In this document: piece after piece, positions 49,703 through 60,163 of the stretch | Layout of the letters: each line of letters begins with the position of its first letter | Numbering within the stretch: position 1 is the first letter of the stretch | Origin: Leptospira sp. GIMC2001 | GTDB lineage: Bacteria > Spirochaetota > Leptospiria > Leptospirales > Leptospiraceae | Direction of reading: 5' to 3' | NCBI RefSeq assembly: GCF_028462125.1 | Contig: NZ_CP115468.1 | Span: forward strand, 1,776,097-1,840,096 | Length of the DNA: 64,000 bases | Notes under the pieces: model-generated | Told to the model about the DNA's origin: nothing | Seen by the model: only the letters and a program-made list of their open reading frames with translations | Database searches by the model: none | Made by a program: the position numbers and the translations under genes

Positions 49703-50110
49703 ATGGAAAAAGACTCTAAAAACAAGAAAGAAAAGAAGCAAAAAAAGAAAGAGAAAAAGAATATTCCGAAAGGAAAAGTTTACATTCAGGCTTCTTTCAA
49801 TAATACGATTGTTTCTATTACAGATATGGCTGGAAATGTGATCTCTTGGTCGTCATCCGGAATGATGGGATTTCGTGGTTCTAAAAAATCTACACCTTAT
49901 GCGGCTCAAATTGCTGCATCCAATGCTGCAGAAAAGGCAATCGAAATTGCTGGCTTAGCTGAAATTGATGTATTGGTATCAGGTCCAGGAATTGGTCGTG
50001 AATCAGCGATTCGTTCACTAGCTGCAAAGGGTTTAAACGTGAAATTTATAAAAGATGTTACTCCATTGCCACACAATGGCTGTAGACCTAGAAAGAGAAG
50101 GAGAGTTTAA
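49703..50110 (+). CDS. rpsK: Ribosomal protein uS11 with lysine-rich N-terminus
   Basis: A 135-residue uS11. Residues 1-25 ([12 protein letters not shown] and flanks) are a lysine-rich extension. The core follows with [20 protein letters not shown] and ends with the usual [15 protein letters not shown]. It forms part of the platform around the E site. Confidence 0.96.
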   Translation: MEKDSKNKKEKKQKKKEKKNIPKGKVYIQASFNNTIVSITDMAGNVISWSSSGMMGFRGSKKSTPYAAQIAASNAAEKAIEIAGLAEIDVLVSGPGIGRESAIRSLAAKGLNVKFIKDVTPLPHNGCRPRKRRRV

Positions 50111-50115
50111 CCTAA

Positions 50116-50748
50116 ATGGCAAGATATCGCGGTCCGGTTGTAAAGCTCAGTAGAAGAGAAGGGGTTAACCTTCTTTTAAAATCAAGTCATAATTTTAACA
50201 AAGAGAAATCTAGTTTTGAGAAAAGAAAATATCCCCCTGGTCCACCACCCAAAAGAAAGCCAAAACTTTCTGAATACGGTGTGCAGCTCAGAGAGAAACA
50301 AAAAGTTAAAAGAGTCTATGGTGTTCTAGAAAAGCAATTTCGTAGATATTTTGAAGAAGCAAACAGAGTTCCTGGTATAACAGGGGAGACTCTTTTGCAA
50401 TTCCTAGAGAGAAGATTGGACAGTGTTGTCTATCGTCTAGGATTCGCAGTGACTAGACGTCAGGCTAGAAATTTTATCGCTCATAGACATATTCTAGTCA
50501 ATGGTGTGAGAGTGGATATTCCTTCTTACAGAGTTAGTATTGGTGACAAAATTGAGATCCGCGATAAATTTCGTAGCTCTTCTTTCTTGGAAGAAAATAT
50601 TAAATTAGCTCAATCATTGAATAGAACTCCTGCTTGGTTGAATGTGGATTTTGCCAATTTGACAGGGGAAATTACCGGCATGCCGGCAAGAGAGGATATA
50701 GAAATCCCAGTGAAAGAACAAGTCATTGTGGAATTGTATTCTAAGTAA
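50116..50748 (+). CDS. rpsD: Ribosomal protein uS4
   Basis: A 210-residue uS4, with the S4 RNA-binding domain RLDSVVYRLGFAVTRRQARNFIAHRH in outline and HILVNGVRVDIPSY. It nucleates 30S assembly. No N-terminal cysteine zinc motif is seen, so it is the zinc-free type. Confidence 0.97.
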   Translation: MARYRGPVVKLSRREGVNLLLKSSHNFNKEKSSFEKRKYPPGPPPKRKPKLSEYGVQLREKQKVKRVYGVLEKQFRRYFEEANRVPGITGETLLQFLERRLDSVVYRLGFAVTRRQARNFIAHRHILVNGVRVDIPSYRVSIGDKIEIRDKFRSSSFLEENIKLAQSLNRTPAWLNVDFANLTGEITGMPAREDIEIPVKEQVIVELYSK

Positions 50749-50775
50749 CCAAATTTTGAAGGTAAGGATAAGGCA

Positions 50776-51753
50776 TTGTCTCCGAAGAATCTGCTAAAAG
50801 GTTTTAAAAGACCTAAAAAAATCGATTTCGTAACTGAAGTCAACAATCCAAACTACGGAAAGTTTGTTGCTGAGCCTTTTGAAAGAGGCTTCGGTACTAC
50901 TTTAGGTAATGCTCTTCGTAGAACACTAATGTCCTCAATTGAAGGCGCGGCTATATCTGCGATTCGAATCGAGGGTGTGAACCATGAGTTTTCTTATATT
51001 GAAGGGGTTGTTGAAGACGTAACTCGGATTATTTTGAATTTAAAACAAGTTCGTATCAAATATGAACCAGAAGATAAAGATCAAAATAAAGTAATCCATT
51101 TCGAAATGAAAGGAGCGGGTTATTTCAAAGCAGGCGATCTAGCCGTTGATTCTTCGATAGAAGTAATGAATCCTGATCTTCATATTGCGACTTTGAATGA
51201 AGATGCAAACCTTGTCATGGATCTTGAGATTCAACGAGGAAAAGGTTTTATCCCTGCAGAAGATAAGAAAAAAGATATAGAAGTTTTGGGAACAATTCCT
51301 CTAGACTCAATTTTTTCTCCTGTTAAACGAGTAATATTTGATATTGGTGAAGCAAGAATCGGACAACGATCTGATTATGAGAAGCTAACAATGGAAATTT
51401 GGACTGATGGTTCAATCTCTCCGGAAGATGCGCTCGCTCAAGCTGCAAAAATTCTCAAAGAACATCTAACTGTATTCATTAACTTCGAAGAAGAAGTGGA
51501 AGAAGAAGTGGATGAACTTGATGAAGCAGATGAAAAACTCAAAGCATCATTGTCTAGACATGTAGAAGAATTAGAACTCTCTGTTCGTTCTTTGAATGTG
51601 CTGAGAAGTCTAGAAATTGACTTTGTGGGTGATCTGGTAAAAAGAACTGAAGATGAGATGACCAAGTCCAAACACTATAGTGATCAGTCTTTGGAAGAAA
51701 TGAAACAAAAACTGAATACACTTGGTTTGAATTTCGGGATGAGAGATTTCTAA
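50776..51753 (+). CDS. rpoA: RNA polymerase subunit alpha
   Basis: A 325-residue RpoA with a TTG start at 50776. The N-terminal assembly domain has [22 protein letters not shown] in outline. An acidic linker ([16 protein letters not shown]) leads to the C-terminal domain that binds UP elements and activators ([20 protein letters not shown]). It seeds polymerase assembly. Confidence 0.97.
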   Translation: MSPKNLLKGFKRPKKIDFVTEVNNPNYGKFVAEPFERGFGTTLGNALRRTLMSSIEGAAISAIRIEGVNHEFSYIEGVVEDVTRIILNLKQVRIKYEPEDKDQNKVIHFEMKGAGYFKAGDLAVDSSIEVMNPDLHIATLNEDANLVMDLEIQRGKGFIPAEDKKKDIEVLGTIPLDSIFSPVKRVIFDIGEARIGQRSDYEKLTMEIWTDGSISPEDALAQAAKILKEHLTVFINFEEEVEEEVDELDEADEKLKASLSRHVEELELSVRSLNVLRSLEIDFVGDLVKRTEDEMTKSKHYSDQSLEEMKQKLNTLGLNFGMRDF

Positions 51754-51754
51754 A

Positions 51755-52249
51755 ATGAATAAAAGAAATAAAGTTAAACATTTAAATAAAGCTGCAGATC
51801 ACAGAAACTCTATGATCAACAATCTTGTTACTAGTTTTTTTATGCACGAGAGAATTGAATCTACTAGTGCAAAAATTAAAGTTGCAAGGTCTTTTGCTGA
51901 GAAACTTATCACTCGTGCTAAGAAGAATTTGGCACCTGATGCGAAGCCAGAATCTAAACTTCATAACAGAAGAGAGATAATGAAAAAAATCACGAACCCT
52001 ATGGTTGTTGATAAGCTCATCGATGATATTGCGGGTCGCTTCTCTGAAAGAGCAGGTGGATATACAAGAATTTATAAACTTGTTAACAGACAGTCTGACA
52101 ACTCCGAGATGTCTATTTTAGAATTGGTTGAGAAGAAAGAAAAAGCGGTTCTAAAAGAAGAGGCTATTGCGAAGAGAAAACCTAAAAAGGCAGCTCCTGC
52201 AAAAGATTCTAAAGAGAAAAAGGAAAAGAAAGAAAAGAAAAGCAAATAA
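51755..52249 (+). CDS. rplQ: Ribosomal protein bL17 with lysine-rich tail
   Basis: A 164-residue bL17, longer than the usual 120-130. The core is RNKVKHLNKAADHRNSMINNLVTSF in outline and GGYTRIYKLVNRQSDNSEMS. About 40 residues of Lys/Glu/Ala sequence (KKEKKEKKSK at the end) follow. Last gene of the ribosomal block. Confidence 0.96.
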   Translation: MNKRNKVKHLNKAADHRNSMINNLVTSFFMHERIESTSAKIKVARSFAEKLITRAKKNLAPDAKPESKLHNRREIMKKITNPMVVDKLIDDIAGRFSERAGGYTRIYKLVNRQSDNSEMSILELVEKKEKAVLKEEAIAKRKPKKAAPAKDSKEKKEKKEKKSK

Positions 52250-52631
52250 TCCGACTTCTTGAGTATTTTTCATTTTTTTTATTCAATTAATTTCTTAAAG
52301 TAAAGGTAAGATGAATGTAAAGGAGAGATATCTTTCCTTTACATTCTTACTTTAGTAGAAAATTTAGAAATTTATCACTTTTATTATAATTTTTGCATTT
52401 AACCACAGAAAGTAAATTTTCTCATTTGGCTGTTTAAATGAATCACCATTTTATAGCGATTTCCTTTTTAAAGAGATTCTGATTAAACTCAAATTTTAAA
52501 AATTCGTGCATTTTCAGTATTTTTAGCTGCATAGATTTAAAAAGAATTGTCTTTTTAGCAGAAATTATGATTCCTACAAAGATGGGTTTGAATATGATGT
52601 GTTCACCTAATTTATTTCTGAAGGAAAAACT
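52250..52631 (+). other. Operon-end intergenic region with large hairpin
   Basis: GAATGTAAAGGA (52313-52324) pairs with TCCTTTACATTC (52335-52346) over 12 bp, and flanking GTAAG / TTAC extend it. No clean T run follows, so terminator function is likely but not certain. The rest to 52631 is AT-rich and probably carries the promoter of the TRL genes. Confidence 0.55.
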
Positions 52632-53093
52632 ATGAATCTAAAACTTCGATTGATCTTGTTAATACAGACCAGTCTCATCTTCTTAACCTGGAATTGCACG
52701 GGGCTTAATGTTGCTACAACTTTTGGTGTTGGAGCTGTGACCAATCCTGCGCGTGAGTATGTAAATCCTGGTTTTATAGCGGATAAAGGAGGTTTATTAT
52801 TCCACAATAATACAGTAGCAGGGCAAATCTCTAGTAATGCTGAACCTAACGCTATCGGCAAATCATGTTCAAACGCTGTTCTTTGGTTATTTGCGTGGGG
52901 TGATTCAAGCATTGAGGCTGGAAAAAAAGCTGCAGGAATTACTAGAGTTTCTTCGGTTGAATATGAACAACTGGCGATTTTGGGTATGTTTTACCATCGC
53001 TTTTGCATTAAGGTTAATGGATCGTCAGAGGCTGGATCGTCTGAACTTACCAAAACAGTTCAACCGACTACTTCAGTGAAGAAAGGTAGATAA
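52632..53093 (+). CDS. TRL-like lipoprotein 1
   Basis: A 153-residue protein with a signal peptide (RLILLIQTSLIFLTWNC, lipobox Cys near 22). The TRL-like pattern is GKSCSNAVLWLFAWGDSSIEAGKKAAGITRVSSVEYEQ in outline, then AILGMFYHRFCIKV. This is the first of three related tandem genes. The conserved Cys pairs may form disulphides. Probably exported and lipidated; function unknown. Confidence 0.78.
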   Translation: MNLKLRLILLIQTSLIFLTWNCTGLNVATTFGVGAVTNPAREYVNPGFIADKGGLLFHNNTVAGQISSNAEPNAIGKSCSNAVLWLFAWGDSSIEAGKKAAGITRVSSVEYEQLAILGMFYHRFCIKVNGSSEAGSSELTKTVQPTTSVKKGR

Positions 53094-53107
53094 GAGGTAA
53101 TATAACT

Positions 53108-53434
53108 ATGGTTAAAATAATAAAAATTTCAAGTCTAATCTTAATGCTTTTTACATTAAATCAATGTGCAACTGGACCAGTTCATGGTTTTTTATTTACT
53201 TCAAATAAATTTGCAGGTGAATTTAATACAAATAATGATGTGAAAGTTACAAAAACTGGAAAAGGCTGCTCACATTCGATCTTGGGGCTTTTTGGTTTCG
53301 GTAAATCTGGTGCGGGCAATGTTGCACATACCAATAATATAACAAGAATAGCTACTGTTGATCATTCTACATTTAGTATTCTAACGATGGTTTATCAAAA
53401 CTACTGCACAATTGTATCAGGAGAAGGAATATGA
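53108..53434 (+). CDS. TRL-like lipoprotein 2
   Basis: A 108-residue paralogue of the first, with signal peptide ending MLFTLNQC, the conserved GKGCSHSILGLFGFGKSGAG and ending ILTMVYQNYCTIVSGEG. It overlaps the third gene by 4 bp. The three arose by tandem duplication. Confidence 0.78.
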   Translation: MVKIIKISSLILMLFTLNQCATGPVHGFLFTSNKFAGEFNTNNDVKVTKTGKGCSHSILGLFGFGKSGAGNVAHTNNITRIATVDHSTFSILTMVYQNYCTIVSGEGI

Positions 53435-53787
53435 AGAAGATTTTTATAGTAGTATTGTTGCTCATCTTGGGACTTAATTTTGGAGCATGTGTTTCTTCTA
53501 CTACGCCAGGAATTGGTGGTGGAAGTTTCATTACGGTTACAACACAGCATGTTTATGGCTTATCCCAAGGTAATCAAATCACTTCTGCGCGAGTCGAAAA
53601 GAGTGGTGAGTCTTGTTCTTTATCCTCATCATTTATATTAAGTTGGTTTTACTACGGAAACGGCGGAAGCATAGAAGAGGCAAGTAAGAAGGGTGGAATT
53701 ACAAAAATTGCCGTAGTCGATAGATCTTCGGTGAATTTTTTGGGTCGGATATTCTATCTGGACTGTGTTATCGTCTGGGGCGAATAG
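53431..53787 (+). CDS. TRL-like lipoprotein 3
   Basis: A 118-residue third paralogue. The signal peptide ends LNFGAC, then GESCSLSSSFILSWFYYGNGGSIEEASKKGGITKIAVVD in outline, with GRIFYLDCVIVWGE at the end. The start overlaps the previous stop. Same predicted exported lipoprotein class as its neighbours. Confidence 0.78.
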   Translation: MKKIFIVVLLLILGLNFGACVSSTTPGIGGGSFITVTTQHVYGLSQGNQITSARVEKSGESCSLSSSFILSWFYYGNGGSIEEASKKGGITKIAVVDRSSVNFLGRIFYLDCVIVWGE

Positions 53788-53811
53788 TTCAAATTCATTA
53801 GACCAACAAAC

Positions 53812-53848
53812 GGGTAAGAGTAAATGCCTTTCTTGCTTACTCTTACCC
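53812..53848. terminator. Hairpin between convergent TRL genes and PlsC-GpsA gene
   Basis: GGGTAAGAGTAA pairs with TTACTCTTACCC over 12 bp with a 13-nt loop, between the + strand lipoprotein gene and the - strand acyltransferase gene. It may terminate both. Confidence 0.6.
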
Positions 53849-53971
53849 TTAAATCTACTTTATCATTTTATTCTTTCTAACAAAATCGCTCACTGAAAAC
53901 AGAACATTAAACCACGATTCCTCGTCTGAATTTGAATTACTCCAACAAGAGTAACCCAATAAATATTCTTC

Positions 53972-55990
53972 CTAGAACCTTTTTAGCTTCTCTTGCAATT
54001 CAGCTGCAATTTTGTCAAAGTCAACTTTCTGAATCACTGCAGCATAAGTAGAACTGATGATCGGGTATTGTTCTGGCTTTATGTCCACAAGGTTTGGTAA
54101 AACTTTTAAGCCATAAAAACCATTGGTGATTTTTTCTGGAGTTTTACCATAAGAGACATCAAATCCATAATTACGATCCCTTGTGTCGGATCCAAAGCAA
54201 GCTAGCATGAAATCGGTTAGACCAGACAATCCTTGGAACGTTTCCGGTCTGCCACCAAGCGCCACTCCCATATTGACCATTTCTGAGAAAAAACGACTCG
54301 ATAAGTGAAATAGTGTATTATCCACATTTCCACCTAAATTCTTTTTAAAGTAGCCTTCTACTAAGCCCATCGAGAGCGCGAAAACTGTCTTGAGAGCTCC
54401 TCCCAATTGAACACCTTTGATATCGGTGGGATTGATAGCAGGACGGCTGAATACATAGCCTGTATTAAATAGAGCTTGGATTCTAGCCTGTAATTCGGGT
54501 TTTACAGTAGCTACTTCAAATCCTGAAACTTTTCTCTCCATGATTTGATCTGGGTAGTTGGCTCCAGATACTACGCATAGACGGTTCGGATCGATTCCAA
54601 ATATCGTCTGCAAGTCTTCTAGAATGAGACCTTGAGCAGAACCTGTAAATCCTTTGATAACGTTAATAATGGGAGCTTGATTATTAACGATTTGATCGCG
54701 GATTTTTGGATAGATTTCGTCCATCTGCCAGGGATTGGTTCCTTGGATAAGTAGAGTTGCTTTTTTGCAGACGTCCGGATCCGCTGAGAACTCCATATTG
54801 GGCGGTAGTTTATAAATTGGGTAATGAACGATATCTCTTTGTTCTTCGTTGGATTGTCTGCATTCTTCTTCATTGGGATGATAAACGGTTACACGGACTT
54901 CTTTATTGGCAAGAACCGTTCCGACTGCAACCGACATATTGCTAGATCCAAGAATTACCACTTCTTCTTTGGGGCTTTTGGGAATCGTAATTAAAACATT
55001 TTCTTTGGTATTGTCACCATTGTATAGATTCCTATAGGTTCCATGCTGGTGCTTGTTTAAATTGGAACCAACTAACAAAGCCAGGTTGTCAATAAGAAAT
55101 TGCTTTTTGTCACCTTTGCCAGGGAATTGAACATGATCCATTGTTTCTGGAAAATGTTCCATCAATTTCTTACTCAATTCACCAACCAAAACAGGTTTAC
55201 CGATGGTTAATTTACCTGTCGCTTGATTGAATAAAAATCCTGATGTAGGTAGAATCTTATCTGTTCCTTCGAGAGAGATAGGTAATACAATTTTATTGGC
55301 TACATAGTGATAAACGGTATCTACAAAGGGCATCAACCTTCCATCCCGTGATCTTGTCCCTTCGGGAAAAATGGAAATAATTTTACCTTCCGTTTGAATC
55401 TTCTGAGCCTGACGAAAAGACCTCATATTGATCTTGGTCATGATATCAGAAAGACTTGGAGTATCTGACATGTCTTTCTTAGAACAGACAAGCAAGGTTC
55501 CAAACATATATAGTCCTAGTCTTGTAAAGTCTGGCTCAAATGCGAGTCGTCCTGCGATGAATACAAGTTGTTCGGCTATTTTTCTACCTTGCGGTCCAGC
55601 ATTGTAGAGTAGGGCAAATATAGCAGGTGCATCCAAATGACTTAGATGGTTCGAGATTAAAGTAATAGGAATCTTGCCAATGACAGGGTTTAAAAGTTCT
55701 AAGTTCTCTACTCCTTCCACTGTAAATTTTTTCATGATTGGATCGAGGAATCTCAACATGAAATCTCGAGGAACGGGGTTCATGTCGGTCAAAACGCCCA
55801 CTTCCTCTAATTTACTAGGATCATTGAAAATCTCCATAACCTTAGGTTTAGGAGTGGCATTGGAAAGTATTAAAAATTCTTCTAGAATTTTGCGAGCTTC
55901 TTCTTGGCTCATTCCAGATTTAATGAATAGGTGAATATTTTCGAAAAATTCTTTGGACCATCGGCCGACTGTGGCTTTTTTTTCCGTCAT
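53972..55990 (-). CDS. Bifunctional acylglycerol-phosphate acyltransferase / glycerol-3-phosphate dehydrogenase-like fusion
   Basis: A 672-residue fusion protein. The N-terminal half is a PlsC-type acyltransferase with NHLSHLD (114-120, an HxxxxD motif) and FPEGTRS (208-214). The C-terminal half, from about residue 340, is GpsA-like: VVILGSSNMSVAVGTVLA in place of the usual GxGxxG, then GGALKTVFALSMG and GLTDFMLACFGSDTRDRNYGF. The two activities would make glycerol-3-phosphate and then phosphatidate. The modified dinucleotide loop makes the dehydrogenase activity uncertain. Confidence 0.85.
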   Translation of the reverse strand: MTEKKATVGRWSKEFFENIHLFIKSGMSQEEARKILEEFLILSNATPKPKVMEIFNDPSKLEEVGVLTDMNPVPRDFMLRFLDPIMKKFTVEGVENLELLNPVIGKIPITLISNHLSHLDAPAIFALLYNAGPQGRKIAEQLVFIAGRLAFEPDFTRLGLYMFGTLLVCSKKDMSDTPSLSDIMTKINMRSFRQAQKIQTEGKIISIFPEGTRSRDGRLMPFVDTVYHYVANKIVLPISLEGTDKILPTSGFLFNQATGKLTIGKPVLVGELSKKLMEHFPETMDHVQFPGKGDKKQFLIDNLALLVGSNLNKHQHGTYRNLYNGDNTKENVLITIPKSPKEEVVILGSSNMSVAVGTVLANKEVRVTVYHPNEEECRQSNEEQRDIVHYPIYKLPPNMEFSADPDVCKKATLLIQGTNPWQMDEIYPKIRDQIVNNQAPIINVIKGFTGSAQGLILEDLQTIFGIDPNRLCVVSGANYPDQIMERKVSGFEVATVKPELQARIQALFNTGYVFSRPAINPTDIKGVQLGGALKTVFALSMGLVEGYFKKNLGGNVDNTLFHLSSRFFSEMVNMGVALGGRPETFQGLSGLTDFMLACFGSDTRDRNYGFDVSYGKTPEKITNGFYGLKVLPNLVDIKPEQYPIISSTYAAVIQKVDFDKIAAELQEKLKRF

Positions 55991-56105
55991 TTTATCTCCT
56001 CAAAAGACTTTTATACTCGACATTGGCTTTGTTTTGTCTATCGAATTTTTTTTTGATTTGGTTGGAAAACCCTTTCATAAAAAATAGTTCTGGAACTAAA
56101 AGAAA

Positions 56106-57107
56106 GTGAATCTCAATTATAATAGCGAAACCAAATGGTTACCTGATGGCTTTCATTTCCTGGGTCCAACAGAATCCAGTAATCGTAGAAGCTTAATCAA
56201 TCAGTTTACTAAATATTTATTTGATGTAGGATATAGCGAAGTTACTGTTCCTGCTTTTGATTATTCTGTATCATTTTTAAATCAGATCAGCCCGGAAGAA
56301 GAACATTCTGTACTCAAACTGCGGGACTTGCAAGGTAGAGAAATCAGTCCTGGAACCGATTTAACCGTTCAAGTTGTTAAAGGAATGGCAGGACTTTCCC
56401 ATATTGCGGAGAATCAAAAAGTTTTTTATGTAGCTCGAAGAATTAGAGATCACAAGAAAAAAAATGCATCCAGGCGAGAAGTTCTACAAGTTGGTGCAGA
56501 ATGTATTGGTTCATCCAATCCAGAAGACATCCTTCGAATTTTGCAAGAATCAGATCATCTTCTAAAAAATTCCAACCTAAAAAAACGACCAACTATAGTC
56601 TTAAGCAACAATCGACTCATAAGATCAATTCTTTCTAGATTGTCGTTAGATGCTACTTCTATAAATCAACTTACATATTTCATTCATACAAAAAACTCCA
56701 GTGAGATCTTAAAGTTTGTCCAGTTATTCAATCTTAAAAAAGCATATGGTGATATAATAATTGAATTAACTCATACCTTAGATATTGAAAAGATCAGAGA
56801 GGTTCTCACATCATTTGCGAAACAAGAAGATTTTGATTTTAGTAAAGATTTAACCGAACTCAGCAAAGTTGTCAAGTTATGGTATGAAGGTGATAGATTC
56901 TCTGATCTCTGCGTGGATTTATCATTAGTTCGAGATTTGAAATACTATACAGGCTTTTTATTTCAAGGATTTCTTGAATCTGAATCAGAGCCGGTCTTGA
57001 CTGGCGGACAATATGATAATTTATATGAAATTTTTTCAGGTAAAGAAATGCCTGCCTGTGGATTTGCAATCCACATCGATACATTAGAATCATCTTTAGG
57101 AGATTGA
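56106..57107 (+). CDS. hisZ: ATP phosphoribosyltransferase regulatory subunit HisZ
   Basis: A 333-residue HisRS-like protein using a GTG start at 56106. It has class II-type motifs (KWLPDGFHFLGPTESSNRR, RIRDHKKKNASRREVLQVGAECIG in outline) and TGGQYDNLYEIFSGKE, but lacks the aminoacylation C-terminal anticodon domain. It is typical of HisZ, the partner of short HisG. It precedes purA by 9 bp. A divergent HisS is less likely. Confidence 0.85.
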   Translation: MNLNYNSETKWLPDGFHFLGPTESSNRRSLINQFTKYLFDVGYSEVTVPAFDYSVSFLNQISPEEEHSVLKLRDLQGREISPGTDLTVQVVKGMAGLSHIAENQKVFYVARRIRDHKKKNASRREVLQVGAECIGSSNPEDILRILQESDHLLKNSNLKKRPTIVLSNNRLIRSILSRLSLDATSINQLTYFIHTKNSSEILKFVQLFNLKKAYGDIIIELTHTLDIEKIREVLTSFAKQEDFDFSKDLTELSKVVKLWYEGDRFSDLCVDLSLVRDLKYYTGFLFQGFLESESEPVLTGGQYDNLYEIFSGKEMPACGFAIHIDTLESSLGD

Positions 57108-58394
<1,287 letters not shown>

Positions 58395-58460
58395 AGATTT
58401 TTTATTGAATATCCTTGACCCAGGCGACCTCTAAAAATATATGTATTTACAGACAGTCAG

Positions 58461-58533
58461 GAGTCGTTAGCTCAGTTGGTAGAGCATCTCACTTTTAATG
58501 AGAGGGTCTTGGGTTCGAATCCCAAACGACTCA
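58461..58533 (+). tRNA. tRNA-Lys (TTT)
   Basis: The acceptor stem GAGTCGT pairs with ACGACTC. The anticodon loop CTTTTAA gives TTT. The T arm is GGGTTCGAATCCC. CCA is not encoded. Confidence 0.95.
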
Positions 58534-58547
58534 CTGATGAATCAAAT

Positions 58548-58622
58548 GGTGCCATCGTCTAATGGTTAGGACACAAGGTTTTCATCCTTGCAATCGGGGT
58601 TCAATTCCCCGTGGCACTGCCA
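58548..58622 (+). tRNA. tRNA-Glu (TTC)
   Basis: The acceptor GGTGCCA pairs with TGGCACT, with one G.T pair. The anticodon loop TTTTCAT gives TTC. The T arm is GGGGTTCAATTCCCC and CCA is encoded. Confidence 0.95.
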
Positions 58623-58669
58623 ATTTTCCTCATTGACTTATCTTCTCGATCATTGTTCCTTTAGTTATT

Positions 58670-59167
58670 ATGGCAGAATTAAAATTAAAGGGTAATCCCA
58701 TCAACACAGTTGGATCACTTCCAAGCATTGGAAGCAAAGCTCCAAACCTAAATCTTACAAATGGCAGTCTAGCGGATGTTAGCTTGGAAACCTACGCAGG
58801 AAAGAAAAAAATATTAAATATTTTTCCAAGTATTGATACCGCTGTTTGCGCAACTTCAGTTCGCAAATTCAACGAAAAAGCAAGCAGTCTAAAGAATACA
58901 GTTGTCCTTTGTATATCAGCAGACCTTCCTTTCGCTCAGAAAAGATTTTGTGGTGCTGAAGGACTCAATAATGTTGAGACTCTTTCTGATTTTCGAAGCA
59001 AAGACTTTGGATCTCTTTACGGCGTTACTCTAAAAGACGGTCCAATGGCTGGTCTACTTGCTCGTGCTGTGATTGTTCTGGACGAAGATAACAAAGTCAT
59101 TCACTCAGAATTGGTAGATGACATCGTTCATGAACCTAACTATGATTCTGCTCTTGCAGTAATCTAA
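58670..59167 (+). CDS. tpx: Thiol peroxidase Tpx
   Basis: A 165-residue atypical 2-Cys peroxiredoxin. The peroxidatic Cys60 is in [15 protein letters not shown] and the resolving Cys94 in KRFCGAEGL, which matches the Tpx spacing. It reduces hydroperoxides using thioredoxin. It is followed by a strong terminator. Confidence 0.95.
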   Translation: MAELKLKGNPINTVGSLPSIGSKAPNLNLTNGSLADVSLETYAGKKKILNIFPSIDTAVCATSVRKFNEKASSLKNTVVLCISADLPFAQKRFCGAEGLNNVETLSDFRSKDFGSLYGVTLKDGPMAGLLARAVIVLDEDNKVIHSELVDDIVHEPNYDSALAVI

Positions 59168-59176
59168 AATCAAGTT

Positions 59177-59223
59177 CGATCCACAAATTTTATTTTCGAT
59201 ATTTTTGTGGATCGCATTTTTTA
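59177..59223 (+). terminator. Rho-independent terminator after tpx
   Basis: CGATCCACAAA (59177-59187) pairs with TTTGTGGATCG (59204-59214), 11 bp, followed by a run of six T. It is the clearest terminator in the window. Confidence 0.85.
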
Positions 59224-59329
59224 ATTTAAGATATCTATTTATATTTATCTATTTTTTATTAGATTCCGATGCAATATTTGTTTTTACAAATTTCTAAAAC
59301 TACAGTAAAATTAGTAAATTTATAGATAT

Positions 59330-60163
59330 TTATCTATTGATAAATATTCTACATAGACTTCGGATCTCACAAATACTGCAAATTTCAGATTCATATTTTG
59401 ATTTGCATTTCTCTGCAATTCCTATTCTTGATAGGGCAAAGTCATAGGATACGGCAGGCGCTCCGACGATTTTTTGCAATCCTTGGCTGATCTCTAATGC
59501 CATTTTGTAATCTGGAGTTTTTCTCTCAGTGAGTCCTAGAAGAGCTCCGATTTTCTGGATATGCGTGTCTAAGGGCAGAAGTAAATCGTAAGCAGAGAGC
59601 CTGTGGTAAATTCCTAAATCAGGAAACTCATTAGATGTCATCCATCTAAGAAACATAAATATTCTTTTTTTCGCTGAAGTGGATTTATCTATCCCAATTA
59701 GAAATTTTAAACCATTGGATTGATAACGGAACAAATTCATAAAGGTTTTTTGAAAATTTGTAATACCCGCAACAATTCCCGAATCAGAAATAAAATATTT
59801 CTCAAAAATTGGAGATTTAGAATTGATTAGGATTTTTAGAGAACGTAAGAATTCTAAAGTATCCTTTTCTTTTTGAAAACGGTAGACTCCAATTTTACCT
59901 TTCCAATTAGCCAAGTCATCAAAGGATATGTCTTGCAATAGTCTAAATGGATGTTCGCCTAGAAGTATAAGAATTTTATTTAGAAAATTTCGAATACTCG
60001 ATACATTTCCATAAGAATACAATGCAACAATCAATCCAACAATTTCTTGATCAGTTTTATTTTTGTAATTATATACTAATTCAATTGGATCTGTTTTTAG
60101 ATATTCCATGGTGGAATATTTCATTTTCAGATTATTAAATATTCGTTGTTTATCCTCATACAT
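59330..60163 (-). CDS. DUF2400/TIGR02757 family protein
   Basis: A 277-residue protein of the DUF2400 family. Markers are DPIELVYNYKNKTDQEIVGLIVALYSYGN in outline, FLRWMTSNEFPDLGIY, and LLPLDTHIQKIGALLGL. A Cys-rich end (CKSKYESEICSICEIRSLC) may bind a metal. Related helix-hairpin-helix folds occur in DNA glycosylases, but activity is not known. It overlaps the HMG-CoA lyase gene by 8 bp. Confidence 0.83.
   Translation of the reverse strand: MYEDKQRIFNNLKMKYSTMEYLKTDPIELVYNYKNKTDQEIVGLIVALYSYGNVSSIRNFLNKILILLGEHPFRLLQDISFDDLANWKGKIGVYRFQKEKDTLEFLRSLKILINSKSPIFEKYFISDSGIVAGITNFQKTFMNLFRYQSNGLKFLIGIDKSTSAKKRIFMFLRWMTSNEFPDLGIYHRLSAYDLLLPLDTHIQKIGALLGLTERKTPDYKMALEISQGLQKIVGAPAVSYDFALSRIGIAEKCKSKYESEICSICEIRSLCRIFINR

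Noticed and set aside
52313..52346. Strong terminator after rplQ
   Set aside because: The stem is convincing but no T run follows, so it is reported as a hairpin in the intergenic feature only.
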